A DNA stretch of 64,000 bases from Aphrophora alni. Lineage: Eukaryota > Arthropoda > Insecta > Hemiptera > Aphrophoridae. Both the position numbers and the translations under genes were made by a program. Of the stretch, positions 35,103 through 48,040 are shown piece by piece. The notes beneath the pieces were generated by a model. That model saw only the letters and a list, made by a program, of their open reading frames with translations. It was not told where the DNA came from and did not search any database. Within the stretch, counting starts at the first letter, position 1, and every line of letters starts with the position of its first letter. The stretch is taken from assembly GCA_963513935.1 (NCBI GenBank), contig OY740769.1:40575120-40639119 (forward strand), in the 5' to 3' direction.

Positions 35103-37138
35103 TTGAGAAATATATTACGAATATTTTTACTGTAAACAATAATATAGATTTTATTGTTAAAGTATGATGGCCAACGTTTGATTTTACTTAATTATTTATG
35201 AACTATAACTTCAATTTACATATATGTTTTTTACACAGTTAACTTCATGTTTTAAAACTATGATTCTGGATTTCAAAGTTTAAATCCTCCAATAATTATT
35301 GCATCTACTGTACATTATAAACCATTTTTTATTTTGTTTTTGTTTTTGTAGAGATCTATGAATTCAATATTAAATATTTGCTTGAATATAATTACATGGG
35401 GTGTAATTTAAATTAGTGGTCCAGTCATACAACCATTTAATTTGGCTTAAATAAGTGACACAATTGTCTCATCTTTATAAAACAGAGGATCCCATCAAAT
35501 TGCTTAATTGAAAAAAAGGAGTTAAAATTGATCAAATTATCTTAAACATTTAATTTTGGCTAAGTTAGATAAAAAACTAGTAATAAAATCAGTATAAAAT
35601 AATAATAAAAAATTGAATATTATGCAAAGTTGTAGAGGCAAAAAGAAATTTTTTGTAATTACGGACTATTTCCATTACCGTAGTTGTTTATCATGTGTTT
35701 AAAGTGTTAAAGAATGAAAAAAGTATAACTCCATTTTTGTATAAAAATGTTATATTTAAAGCAAAAAAAAGAATATTTAATGCTTAACTAAACCAAATAA
35801 TTAAAAAATTAGTGAAAAAGGAACAAAAAATGACTCAGCAATTTAGGTTGTAGAGATGGTTCTTTGGTACATTCTTATTTTATTCAATTTTGTTTTTAGA
35901 ATGATCTGAAACTTTGTCCTTACAGTAAATCCAACATTTGTATCAAATTAAACACAACTAACCTGAAATGGTTTGGATATTCTTTGTATATAGCAAACTG
36001 TAAAGAGAGTGTTGCAGAGTGAGTCATCTTTAATTTATGTTTCAAAACATAAAAAAACAAGAAAGAAAAAAAAAGAAAAAAAAAAAATTCTTTGTGATGT
36101 AGGTTTAAGAAATTTATTTTAACTTTAACCTGGTGATTTTTATGGGTTTCTAATTATGTTTGTGATCAACATTGTTTTTTTATTTTGTAATTAGGTTTTG
36201 TTAATAGTCTACTACAGACGTAGTTTGCACAGCAGTTACCAAGAATTGAATCAAGTCTTAGCCTAAAAGTAGTTGGTGTAGAATAAGAATGCTTTTAGAA
36301 AAAAATGATAACCTTTATATAACACTATTCAAAATGCTAACAGTTGTAAATTATTTTTGAAAAGGTTAAATTGTTTTAAAACAATCAATGTATGATTTGT
36401 ATTATTTAGGTGTTGTAGTAAGCTAATTTTTGTGTTTCATTAAATTTTGTGTGTGATAAAATACTTCAAAATAATTCAAGTTTATAGTAAAAATTAAGTA
36501 GCTTGGGGTTTAAAAATTGTTTAGTATTTATAGCTCATTTTATAGTAAAGATATTAACTTTTTTTAGATAATTAAAAGTTTAGCACAGCACTGTTACAAG
36601 TTGTTGTTTTTTTAAATATAACATTTACAAAATTAAAAATACTTTTAATTTTTTACTTGCATCCTTTGGCAATGTTACATTTGGCTCAGAAAAAAAAAAA
36701 TTAATGTGGGATACACTTATTATTAGATTGTTAAAAAGTATGGATTTTTTAGTCTAAAATTTGTATTCCCATTTTGTTACCGTAGATTAAAAATTGTGTG
36801 ATACAAATAAATAATAAACTGAATAAACACTTTATTATTACAAATGATTTTGTTATAATTGTGTAATTATTTTTTATTTCTTCATAAATACACGTTTTAT
36901 AAGAAGGTACTGTGTACTATAATATTTTTGTAGGAAAGGAGTCCATATACCCATATGCCTCCTTCAGTGAAGACCTATGTAAGTTCAATCTATTCAATCT
37001 AACCTAATCTAACCTGGTCTATCTTGATTCACTTCGAAGGTACAGAAGTTAAAACTAGAAAGGTACACTGAACAGTTGTATAGTATAGGAGATATGTAGA
37101 ATAACAAATATAAACTACACATACAAAGAAAACATTAA
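35103..37138. other. No supported feature
   Basis: AT-rich, with several A-runs around 36060. No coding motif recognised. Confidence 0.5.
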
Positions 37139-37142
37139 TTAA

Positions 37143-37425
37143 CACTCTTAAGGAAACATCGGTCTGACGAGCACCCAGGGAATTTTTGTTTTATTGTAGT
37201 GGCAGAACTATTTCGGCCCGGCGGTTGACAAAAGCAGTACCTTCCCCCTACCCCCTCCTGAACCGGTTCACCTTGATTTTAGTTTCTCTCTGTGACCCAC
37301 ACAGTCGTGACGTATTGTTTTTTCAAAGTCTAGCGGTCTGTGAAACGGGCTGTTTCCCTGTGTGTTCTTGATAAGTGTTAAACAAATGATTTTTTTTAAT
37401 AGTTTTATATCACCTAGCTATTATT

Positions 37426-37489
<64 letters not shown>

Positions 37490-37781
37490 GTTATATTTTT
37501 TCTCGTCAATAATACACCTTAAGTAATTTTCTATATCAAACGTGTGGATTATTAATTTCATTAACATTTCTGACTTCACTATCCATAAATATTGTTCAAT
37601 TATACAAAAATATGTGTTATATAATAAAAATAAACAGTTAAATAGATAAAATTGTTTTATTTTGCCATTTTTTTATGAACCAATTATAGTAGACAATTGA
37701 AAACTGTGATAAAATTACATAGAGGTCCCAGAGACCGGGCGTTTCCTTTAGCGTCACAGATTTCATGTTTCCCTAAGAGTG
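37143..37781. mobile_element. piggyBac-type MITE with TTAA duplication
   Basis: TTAA flanks both sides (37139-37142 and 37782-37785). The ends are CACTCTTAAGGAAACAT on the left and, inverted, CACTCTTAGGGAAACAT on the right: 17 bp with one mismatch. The interior includes a (TA)n microsatellite and a GC-richer left part with a short open frame (37186-37371) lacking known motifs. The 639-bp length and absence of a transposase make it non-autonomous. Confidence 0.8.
37429..37488. repeat. (TA)n microsatellite, interrupted
   Basis: About 60 bp of TA with one phase break near 37456, inside the TTAA MITE. Confidence 0.93.
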
Positions 37782-37785
37782 TTAA

Positions 37786-39501
37786 ACCGAGACCACGTGT
37801 ATAGTAGGTAATAAACAAACGAAAGGCAATAGCAATAATCTGGTCTTATCATGTCAAACACTGCTAACATCAAGTTTTGCTACTTCTCAGCAACTGTTGA
37901 CTAAACTGAGATCAAATTACATATTGTTTAATTTTGAATTAAACATTGGCCAGCGTGCATAAAAAAACAGTGCTAAAGTTAAGGTATATAGGAGATGATA
38001 AATGGCGATAGAGTCTAAAATAAAACAAATGTTTCATCTTTAATGTGTATTGTTGAAGACAACTTGTGGACAAACAAAGTGCCAAGATGTATCAGGCAGT
38101 CATAAAGGACACTCAGTGAAATCATCAAGTAGGATAGAATCTAACAATGCTCAAATCCTTACTTGATCTCTAAGGAATACTCTTATCATACTGTTTGTAA
38201 ACAACTTTGTCATCAACTATTTCTGTAGTTTTGCATGGTGTTTAAAAATGTAGCTGGCTATTACAATTGGCATAGAGAGATGCAGAATGGTAGACAAAGT
38301 GGAGGAAAAGAAAGATATAGGTTAAAAATTATCTTGTTTTGTAATTCAAAAAATGTATACTAAATATAATAACATTGTTAGTTTACTCAAATCTGGTGCT
38401 TGGATGAAATGATGAATCAAAATGACTGAAAGTCCATTCTTTGGAATTATACTTGCAGGGTAGAATATAATTTGAAGAAGTAATTGCCTATTAAAGTCTC
38501 ATTAGCTCGAGAAATATGTTATGTTGCACACTATTCTTCCTTGTATTGTATTACTATGTGTATGGTGTTAGTGATTGTTGTTGTTGTTTCCAATGGCAGA
38601 CTATGTGAGAATCAACCCATAAGTCTCCTGGCATCCCAGTACAATTTAGGAAAATTCTTCGAAATCTGGTGCTCAGAACCAAGCCTGGGGCACCTCAAAA
38701 GATGATCCCTATTCATTGGCTCCCCCGTTTGTCGACACAACACACAAAGATCGGAATCCAGGACATGGATCCTCTTCAAGTGGGCCGCCAAACAATCATG
38801 TGTTAGTGATATCTATACCAATTTGAATGGTATCAAGTCGGTAATAAAATTCTGATAAGATTATTATTTCAGAATGCATAAAGGCAAAATTGCAAAGAAG
38901 TTCTCGACAGCAAAAAAGATATGTTAGGTTAGGTTAGATTCCCAAAATGATATGAACTTTTAATTTGAATTTAAATAGGTTTGTTTGTATCTGGCCTATA
39001 TACCCAAAAATTATGAAACCTAATACTGTATATTCAAGTTTCTATTGACCGGTTTTGATGAGATCTATATTATTTATGCTTTTAATTTCCCAAGTTTGAT
39101 TTAATCATGTTTTTATTAATGTAATTTGAAAGTTATGAACTACTTGTTATCTATTTAATCCTCCATACAAAATATCTTTACAACAAAGTGTATCCCTAAT
39201 GTTTGTTTTGCGAAAGTCAGTTTTGTATATCATCTGAATTATACAAAGCACATATTTTAGAAATACTGTAAGCTAAAAATAAAATGAAGACTAACAAAAT
39301 ATAATTATTGCTAGGACAGTTAGACACATAGACTTACACATCATATTAAGTATGTTTTATTATTAAGTAGATTAATTATTGATAAAGTTCTTTGTCATCA
39401 ATGAACTGAAAATAATTGATTATTTAGTATTAATATGGTTTGGTATTTAGCCACGCAGATTGCATATTATTGCAAATGTTTATCTTCTTAATTCTGTCAA
39501 C
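37786..39501. other. No supported feature
   Basis: No coding motif recognised. The open frame at 38484-38705 is in slightly less AT-rich DNA but matches nothing I know. Confidence 0.45.
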
Positions 39502-39681
39502 AATATTTTCTTTAATTTTCATTAGTGTTGAGACCGAAGGTTCTTGGTGGAATTCCATGTTCAAAGATAATAAAACACAATTTTTTATTTCGTAACATCC
39601 ACTTTTATTTTATTATTATTTTTTAAAGTGGATGTTATAAAATAAAAAATTGTGTTTTATTATCTTCTTAATATTTTCTTT
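39502..39681. mobile_element. Short Penelope-type foldback (pLTR end plus tail)
   Basis: Inverted arms of 42 bp (39564-39605 and 39625-39666) start with ATAATAAAACACAATTTTTT, close to the outer arm of the Penelope-like element at 21606. Left of the arm, the tail read on the minus strand as TGGAATTCCACCAAGAACC closely matches TGGAATTCTATCAAGTACC in the tail of that element. A 12-bp direct repeat AATATTTTCTTT flanks the unit at 39502-39513 and 39670-39681. It is too short to include the hammerhead segment. Confidence 0.65.
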
Positions 39682-42319
39682 GTTAAAATTTGAAGTTATA
39701 TGACTGGTTTCTACATTTAAAATCTTATCTTCAGTTTTGGTTCATTAGCTATATCGTTAATATTAAAGTTTAAATTCACAAAAAAGTACTAGTTATAACA
39801 AATCACCATGCATGGTCTAGAGTTTATGTATTGTGATTTGTGTTTTGAATATGAAGATAACGTAAGTGATGAAATCAGTCGAATAAAAGACTTTAAAGAA
39901 AATGATTGTTGGCCGACCAAATAAGGTAGGCATTTGCTTTAAGTTTAGTGTTAAATTTAGTCTGTTATAATAATTTCATGTCTACATTAGTATTGTGACA
40001 TATCATTTAGTAAACAAAGACATGAATCAAGTGTTAAACATATATTTTGGTAAATGTAATGTAAACTTTATTTGCTATTTAGTCACACAAAACACACGTT
40101 CTTAACACAATAGGAATAATTAGGATGGAAATGATGCAATGTTACACTTACTAAAAAGCAACTAGATAATAGTATTAATAAGTCAGCGACTGTTTAGGCT
40201 AACATTTGGCAAATTTCTACCCATTCATAATGTAGCCAGTTTTTAGTTATCAAGTTGAATGTTTGATGTGAAAGTTGTGAGAGTATTTGTGAGAAAGAAT
40301 GAGAACACGGATGTCTCTAATGTCCTTAAATTATATGTAAATAGATTAATCGCTATTTAAAGAAAAGTAATAAAAAAAAATTTAATGGTTTTTGAAAAAT
40401 GAGCTATTTTTCCTGTTCATGTATAGAGGACTATTAAAAAAAATAAATAAAAGTATGATAATTAATTGTTTATTTATTTATATATTCCATACATCTATTA
40501 ATAGTTTATCAGTAATGGAACTTTTGAGAAATATCAAAAACATTTCTAGTATAGAAACAATTACTGTTTATTTCTTTTTGGAAATGTCAACACCCAAGGC
40601 AATGAAATATCAACCGATACTAACTAAACTGAGTTAACAAGAAAGACAGTGGATTAAAGAAAAGGAAAGAATAGTGTCAGGAGACTAAAATAGTCAATCT
40701 AAAAAAATATTTCTTCTTGGAACTTCTTCATTGCCTTGTACTTTTTTAGCTTTGAGTTGTTATATTCACAGCCAGATAGCATCATAAAGAAACTTATTCC
40801 TTCCCCTACTGTTCTCTTTACTTCCTGACACTATTAATGAAGTAGTTTGCTACTAAAACAGTGTTTTTGGCTTACTGTTTCTGTACTCATATATAATTAT
40901 GTCATAAAGATGTTGCTTTATGTCATTGCTTATTAAGATGTGTATTTAAGTTTTATAAACCAAGAAAGAAGGCTGTAGAATCTTTTGTGTTCTAACTGAT
41001 AGCTGTTTTGGTCCAGGTGCTACTAATAACACTGACAAATTGAATTACAAACATTACGAAACATCCCCTCTGTTAATTAGGTGGATTCTTTTTCAATTTG
41101 TTTTCAACTCATTTAATGTTGCAGGTTTTGGACTACAAACCTTATCTTTTGTCATGCCCCCATAATAATAGTTCAGTGGCGTGAGGTCTGAGGGGATCAT
41201 TACGAGGAATTGTAGTGGTTAACTGAGCCATTAAAGTTAAATATGGCGATCTTGCTCCACACAATCTTATTTGGAAACATCTTTTTTACAGGTACCTATT
41301 TCAAAATTCAAACTCTTGATCAGAATCATCTTCATTAAGGGCACAGACAATAATACCAGAATAAAAGTTTACAATACAATTAATTGATGCTTAATTTTCT
41401 ATCCCATGTGCCACTTTGCTGAATAGATAATTTCTTTTATTCTGTTCAGCAGGTTTGCTTTCCTCGTGGCACTGCTGTCATCCAGAATGCTACTTACGGA
41501 TGTCTACCATTTCCATCGCTTTTAAACTCTTTTTGTGATGCAAACTTTGAGTGAGTCATATTTGTGGCTATGTTTGACACATCCTTTATATTACAGCTAT
41601 GTTCTTTCACTTCCAACATCATTTCCAACAATTTCCTTTTATCTAAGTCTAGTCTTGTTTCTGTCATTACTTCAAATCATTTTACCAGTAAAGAAAAGGA
41701 AATTTGAAATATGATTGTACATTAATTTAGGACACCTAGTACATAGGTAAATACTGTAATATAGAAATTAAAAATAGTGTATAGGTTAGGTTGAGCATCA
41801 GCCAGTGTTGGGAATGTCCACAAAATACCAAATACTGACTTCACTGTTTTGTATGCTCTCAGACGTAACACAGCTTACCAATTACGTATCCAAAATTGGT
41901 AGATAAGTTTCAACCTTGGATCTTTTTCCTCCTTGCAGAACAATATCATCAAAATGTTGTTCTTGCTTGCTTTTGTTTATCCTCATCAGAGTATTGTAGC
42001 TCACTGGCTTTCTATTTTAGTGATTAACATTGTCTCATAGAGATTTTAAGAATTATCAGTGAACTTAGATGACGAACAAGAGTTTGAAATTTAACAAACA
42101 CCTAACCTCGTGGACTGTGTCTGGTTTCTCAGCATCATTAGCAAGGGTCAGGAGATTAGTTTGGAAGTTATTTAGACAAAGCTCTAGTACCACCAGCCTT
42201 TGCACTCCAGCTAGTGCTGGTTACTCTTTTAAGGACAAGATCACAATCATGATGGTGTTTGAGATCGCTTTGTAATTGTGGATTCTTAAAGTTATATTTC
42301 TATACTTATATATACTTTA
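39682..42319. other. No supported feature
   Basis: AT-rich. Open frames at 40392-40637 and 42069-42275 have no recognised motif. A region at 41400-41700 hints at decayed coding sequence on the minus strand but could not be assigned. Confidence 0.45.
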
Positions 42320-42323
42320 TTAA

Positions 42324-43182
42324 ACCTATGCGATTGGAAGGCCAGTAGGAGTGGCCACAACACAGTCGGCAGCCACTCGGAATTCTTTCTGCATAAATTG
42401 GTTCCGGCGGTCGGACGGCCAGCTGTACTGGCCACGCTCCACTCCGCGTCAACTCGGCATTCATAATGTCGGCTTTCTCCCGGCAGCTCGGAATTGTTTT
42501 CAGTGAAAACCTGCAATGTTAGCATAGGGGATTTAAATTTTAATAAATCAATTGTAATTTAATACTGCTGTTTTATTGAATCTCGAAAACAAATAAGATA
42601 TTGAATTATGACATACATTTGTTTGAAAATTGAAAATGAAATTAATTACTTATTTACTAAACGTGTAAAACGTACATCTATTTGTCACTCATACAAACGA
42701 TAAGTCAGTATTGTGTTTTAATCTTCTTTAATTTTTTTCACTGAGTGGTATTTTTCAAAACATTCAACCATATGAAGTCTAGGATTGTTTGAACTAGTTT
42801 TACAAAAACACTTTGTCATTTTTCTTTCTTTTCCTTGTCTCCTATCGCTACACACAGCGCAGTACTTTGTTTTACCTTAGTTTACCACAATTTTTACGAT
42901 ATAATGTTGCAAACCTGCTGATCATTTAGTTCAATAATTCCTCACTAGTTTGCAGCACTCTATAGACATCATACCATAGTTTGAATATTACAAACGATAA
43001 CATACGTTGTTGGCCAGTCCTGCTGGACGCCCGAGCGTTCTTTGGATTTCATGTTGGCCGTCCGATCGCAAAGGACAACTGATGTGGAAAAAATCCGATT
43101 TGGCATGCGAATGGCGGCGGCCAGTAGCTGGCCGCGCGATCGCTAAGGAATAGCGGCAAATATCCATTCCGATGGCAAAGGG
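42324..43182. mobile_element. piggyBac-type MITE with GGCCAG palindromes
   Basis: TTAA lies at both borders (42320-42323 and 43183-43186). The ends are similar in inverted orientation: ACCTATGCGATTGGAA on the left and CCCTTTGCCATCGGAA on the right. Both subterminal regions carry GC-rich imperfect palindromes of the form GGCCAG...CTGGCC (near 42340, 42418, 43011 and 43118), plus GCGATCG motifs near 43063 and 43136. These make a sharp GC-rich island in AT-rich DNA. The interior is AT-rich with no transposase. Such subterminal motifs are plausible transposase-binding sites. Confidence 0.7.
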
Positions 43183-43186
43183 TTAA

Positions 43187-44516
43187 CAACAGACAGCGAG
43201 AACTGAAGGATTGGTTTCTTCGTAAATTCTGTCAGTCCCCGGTAAACCATGAGATTTAGTTGGACATTCCGAGTTTAATAAAAAATAATCAGTTTTGTTA
43301 ACTATTATTATCCGTTAATACAGTTTGTATATGTGCTAATCTAACATTGTGATAAACATGTATATTAGATAGGGCCCTTCTTATTTTTGGACAATCAAAA
43401 ATACCCGTGTTCAAGTGTTCTGTAATTTAATAGTAGAGTTAATGTACTAAAGATATAAGTCAAGTGTTTAATAGTTTAATGAGTTAATATACTTAAGATT
43501 TAAGTGTTTAACTTTACCAAACCCCATGTTTTATTTGACATGTACTTTGTGACAGCAGAACAACAGTAGTGAAACTTAAAAAAGTGACAATTTCCATGGT
43601 TAGACCATAATAATTGTACTGTAGTATAAATGTTGAATAAAAATCCTTAGGTATAAATATATACCTGTAAATATTGTAAAACCAAAAATAGTTTATACAT
43701 AACAACCGAGCCAGTACAGTGACGTGGAGTTTCCATACGGAACTGCGACTAATGTGTTGGTCAAGGAATCAAAATATTTTGAAAGTAGTCAACATTGATA
43801 CTATGATAGTTTTGTTTTTTTCAAAAATATGAATATCTTCTATTACTGATATACTTTCAAACTTTGTTAAATATGGCCAATTATTAGCCATAATTTACCT
43901 AAATGAGACAATAATTGTTGTCCACAATATTTTCTTATTATATAACAAAAATAAAACCAACATTGGACATAAATCCCTATTTTGTTATCACATATTGAAC
44001 AACAGTTTAAAAATCTCATTTATAAAAACTTTTTTATACAAATTTATTGGCTGTAATAAATCAGTCTAAAAGATCCGATATTAGTAATTACGTAAAACAC
44101 TGATTAATAAATTGTGTCCAAAACCTACATTGTCTTTTTAAATACTTTATAATTTAAAACTGTGACTTTCAAATTGTCAGACTTAATTAAAAAATATTTT
44201 AAATACTACTCTAATTTCAGGAAGATAAACTAAACTAGATCAGTTATAAGGTACAGTATTTATATAATCGTTTAAAAAAAACCCTCTCATGAAACTATTT
44301 TTGTAATTTTTAATAAACCATTTGAAGAGTAGTTGCTAACAAATAGAGAGTGCTAATAACATAGTTGAAAACAAAATTCAATAGGAAGAGCTGTTTTCCA
44401 ATTTGGTTTGTGATTTTCTATTTTGTAAAATTACAAAAATTTTACAATATGTATATTGGACAATGTAATTTGATCAAAGTATTTAATGCATAACGTAAAA
44501 TTAAACGGGAGGGAAA
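43187..44516. other. No supported feature
   Basis: AT-rich intergenic sequence; no coding motif or repeat boundary recognised. Confidence 0.5.
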
Positions 44517-44730
44517 GTCAATCAAATTTATACTAATAAAAGTATGGAACATTTTCGATATGATTTGTATACGATTACATTTAAGTCAGTCAAACTTTAC
44601 ACTAATAAAAGTTAATAATCAAACATTTGCGATATACATTGTGTGTACGATTACATTTGAGTTCCTCTAATTTATACTAACAAAAGTTAACATATTTATG
44701 ATATACAAAGTGTATAGGTCATAAACAGTT
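44517..44730. repeat. Minisatellite, about 2.7 copies of a 70-80 bp unit
   Basis: Three successive copies share TTTATACTAATAAAAGT, then a GATATA motif, then ACGATTACATTTGAG or variants. Copy starts are near 44517, 44588 and 44664; the last is truncated before the ACGATTACATT segment. Copies differ at roughly one base in six. Confidence 0.8.
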
Positions 44731-45093
44731 ATTTGTAATAGTTGACTGTATCAAACTCTTGTCCTAAATATAAACTATCAAAGTAATGGTACCAAATTAT
44801 CTGTCGATTAAACTATATCTATGGTTTTGAAATCTTAATTATCTGGAGAATAAACTAAATCTCATGGTTAACCAGGGGCTGATTACGGTATGAATTTATG
44901 AAGAAACCAGTCATTCAGTTCTCTCTGTCTGTTGTTCCTTAAGTATACATGATGTAGAAGTAGTATATGTTATTTAAGTATATATAAGTATAGAAATATA
45001 ATTATAAGGAACATCAAACAGAGAGGAAGAAGTAATTGTTACTTTACTTTCATTTAGGCATTTGAGCGTAACTTCCCAATGATGGGTAGAGGC
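44731..45093. other. No supported feature
   Basis: AT-rich spacer left of the hAT remnant; may contain its non-coding end. Confidence 0.4.
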
Positions 45094-46074
45094 CTACAAA
45101 AATTTGTACAGAGCCTGAACAAACACAAAGTAAGATATTGTTCCAACACAACTTTCAACTGCATTTACTTCAAATAAATTGAGTGAGTGTGCTACACACG
45201 GAATGTAAATTACCATTTTGTTAATATTAGATATATGTGGCTGAAGCCCATTGCAACAGCCTTTCATGTTTTGCAGCGTTACATATGATTGACTCTTCAT
45301 GCTTTCAACATCAATACCTAAGTAATTGAGAAAATTCAAATTACAGTTGCAGAAAGATCTTATTGTGTGTGACTACTTATAGGTATGAACATGAGAAAAT
45401 GTTCATAAACTTTCCCATTAGAGGACCTAACATATCTTAATACTGGTCAATAAGGGAGACACCTGGTGTAGAATCAACGCTTTAAGAGTAGTACTTGACT
45501 TCTTTGATTTCATTTACAATGACATTCAAAACTTTTTTCCTCATTATTTTAGATGAGAACTTAGAAAAGGATCGTACTCTGCAAGTAACTCCAAAATGCC
45601 TAAATAGTTGCCATTATTTTGTAAACTTAGAGTTTCTGTATAACCTCTAAATGCTAATACACATGTTGGTAGTAACTAAGCACTGAGACCACCTGTGGTA
45701 GTAAACTGAGCTTCCAAAAAGCTGTTAATTTGACCATAAGGCCATTGCCTGCTGATGAGCATTTTTTATACACAATTGGTGTCCTCATGTGAGCTCATTC
45801 TCTGCCAAGCATTCCTCCAATCATAAAATTGTTTTTCTTCTGTAAAAATTGTTTTCCCTCTATCACTGAAAAATACACAATGAAAGCAGTACACGTTTCC
45901 ATTTGAAGGCGAGTACGTAAACCATTCTCTTTTTATTTTTGTAAAACTGGCTTGTTTTCGAAAAATCAGAACTTGTATAAACTCTAGTATGAGCGTCGAA
46001 ATATCTCTTTGAGGTTGAAAGAACTCCATCAAGATTCTTATATTCTGACAGGTTCCTCCCACTCCCAAAGTCAC
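45094..46074 (-). pseudogene. hAT-type transposase (ZMYM1-like), degenerate
   Basis: The minus strand first encodes REWFTYSPSNGNVYCFHC (in 46074-45766), a TTF-type zinc finger as found at the start of ZMYM1-like hAT transposases, then FYDWRNAWQRMSSHE. Further on, in other frames, come LAFRGYTETLSLQNNGNYLG and ILELLAEYDPFLSSHL, then KYYS..SVDSTPGVS, the hAT core start. Finally 45339-45094 gives SQSYVTLQNMKGCCNGLQ and CVAHSLNLFEVNAVES. The order is that of the family. Several frameshifts and stops show it is dead. Its ends and target duplication were not found. Confidence 0.8.
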
Positions 46075-47881
46075 AAGCTTCTTCAGTTGTGTTATTTTAT
46101 AACCCTATGCTATTTCCGTACTCGGGTCCCAATTTATTTTTATCTGTATTTTTTATTTCAATTCCTTGCTCCGTGACAACTTCTTTTTGAACAGGAATAT
46201 TGTTGTATGGTTCTTATTTTACTTTAGGTCTGGACGTCCATTTTTATTTCACCAACCACATCTTTATTTATAATACTTAGTTGTAGTTTCGTTCCTAGTG
46301 AATTTCCGTGTAAAACCAAGTTAAAATAGGTTTTGGTTTTGCTTTATGTTTGCTCCAACAATTTATCTCTTTCCTGTTTTTTTTTTGTTTTGTTTTTCTG
46401 CACCATTCTTAAATATTTTTTTCCCCCATATTCTCTGCTCTGTTTTCTTTTTTTCCTCTGACACCTTCTCTTCAGATTTTGATACAGTGCGTGAGTTGTA
46501 CCTGAAAAAGAGAGGCAAATGGTGTACAGTACTTCAGTGCGGTGAATATTTTATTTGGACAATTTTTGAACATAAAATAATATATTCCAAAAACTAACCA
46601 CTAACTTATAATGATAAATAGAATAATGCATTTACTGTAATCAATCACATATTTAACAAAATCACATCACTTCCAACCATTTCCAAACAACAAAAGCAAT
46701 GTCGCCCCCCCGTTTCTGTTACTTAAACTTTTATTGTAAATTATTTCATCCCTCTTATTTTATTTATTTTAATAGCCTATAAGCACCTACTATAAATGCT
46801 CATTAATTAATTAATAACAATAATTTATGGCATATAATATGTGTAAATCGATAATCAATATTTTTATGGTGTGACAAGTTTTGTAAAACACAGTGTGATG
46901 GTTGGATGTAATGTAAGTAACATCACAGATCATATGACATTCTAATAAAGACTTTGTAGGACTTCAAAATACAAGTTTAAGTGGATGAGAGAGTGGAGCT
47001 AAATGCCTGAAGAGGCCCTTGTATAAAATTTAGAGAGAATGGGGGGAGGGAGAAGGGAAAGATTAGATGGGTGATAACTGAAGTGATCCTATCTGTCGAA
47101 CATGCATCAGAAGAAAATGCTAGACAACTTAAATATTTTGACAGATATAATAAAATACATTCTTAGAACTATATTTAAGCTAAATATTATTTTATATTAA
47201 TATTTTATGTTATAAGCAGTTTATTTGTAAATAAACTCTGCTTTGATGGAACATAATTTTCACAACTTTATTGCTTTTAATAACAAATGTTTGGATTAAC
47301 AACCAATATTCAGGTTTTGGAATTCACTAGCAAGTTTTCAGATAAGTGTTGAATACATTTACAATATTTTAAATAATTGACTTTAACCAGCAACAGTTCA
47401 AAAAGTAGAATAGATAGGTTGCATGAACAAATACATTTTATTGGCTTTTTGTGTTAAATCCCACATAGTAATACAATAATTTCACCTATTCCATTTTCAC
47501 AATTCACCCCCTTTTCCTACAAATCCTTCTCTTGCCATCTGTTTCACTTATAAATAATTCTCCACTGGCTCCAAAATATCCAATATTTTTTCAAGCTTCA
47601 CTATTCTGTTTTTCATTTGAAAAGCAGCATTAAAATACCACCTTTTATAACAAATATTGTGTGCCAAGAATTTTCATTATATACAATATAGGTGTGTCAG
47701 ATTTATGATAATTATCGTTATAAACAGTGGACAAACTTTACACTAATTTTCTCATATACTCATATACAAAACTAAAGATCTAGCCAACATTAATTATTCT
47801 TCACTATTTTTGCAAATATTGGAAATTAGCCGTTATTGCTCAAAAAGTGAAAGTGAACCAAAGATGACTTCATATAGGATA

Positions 47882-47929
<48 letters not shown>

Positions 47930-48040
47930 GTAACACTCAAAGTGTTGTGTCAAATGTTTCAACTGTGCTTAAGTCCAATTTCTGGATATGTGACATAGCT
48001 TTTAAGCAGGATTTAATATTTTTTGTCTCTTCATAAACTT
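46075..48040. other. No supported gene; contains one microsatellite
   Basis: AT-rich. The open frame at 46346-46597 is dominated by Phe/Leu-rich low-complexity and has no known motif. A (TA)n run is annotated at 47884. Confidence 0.45.
47884..47928. repeat. (TA)n microsatellite
   Basis: A TA run of about 45 bp just downstream of the MULE remnant in its reading direction. Confidence 0.96.

Noticed and set aside
37163..37190. CTGACGA inside the TTAA MITE, hammerhead-like
   Set aside because: Followed by GAAT instead of GAAA and no acceptable helix II or III.
41985..42000. Minus-strand CTGATGA resembling a hammerhead core
   Set aside because: No GAAA at the right distance and no pairing helices.
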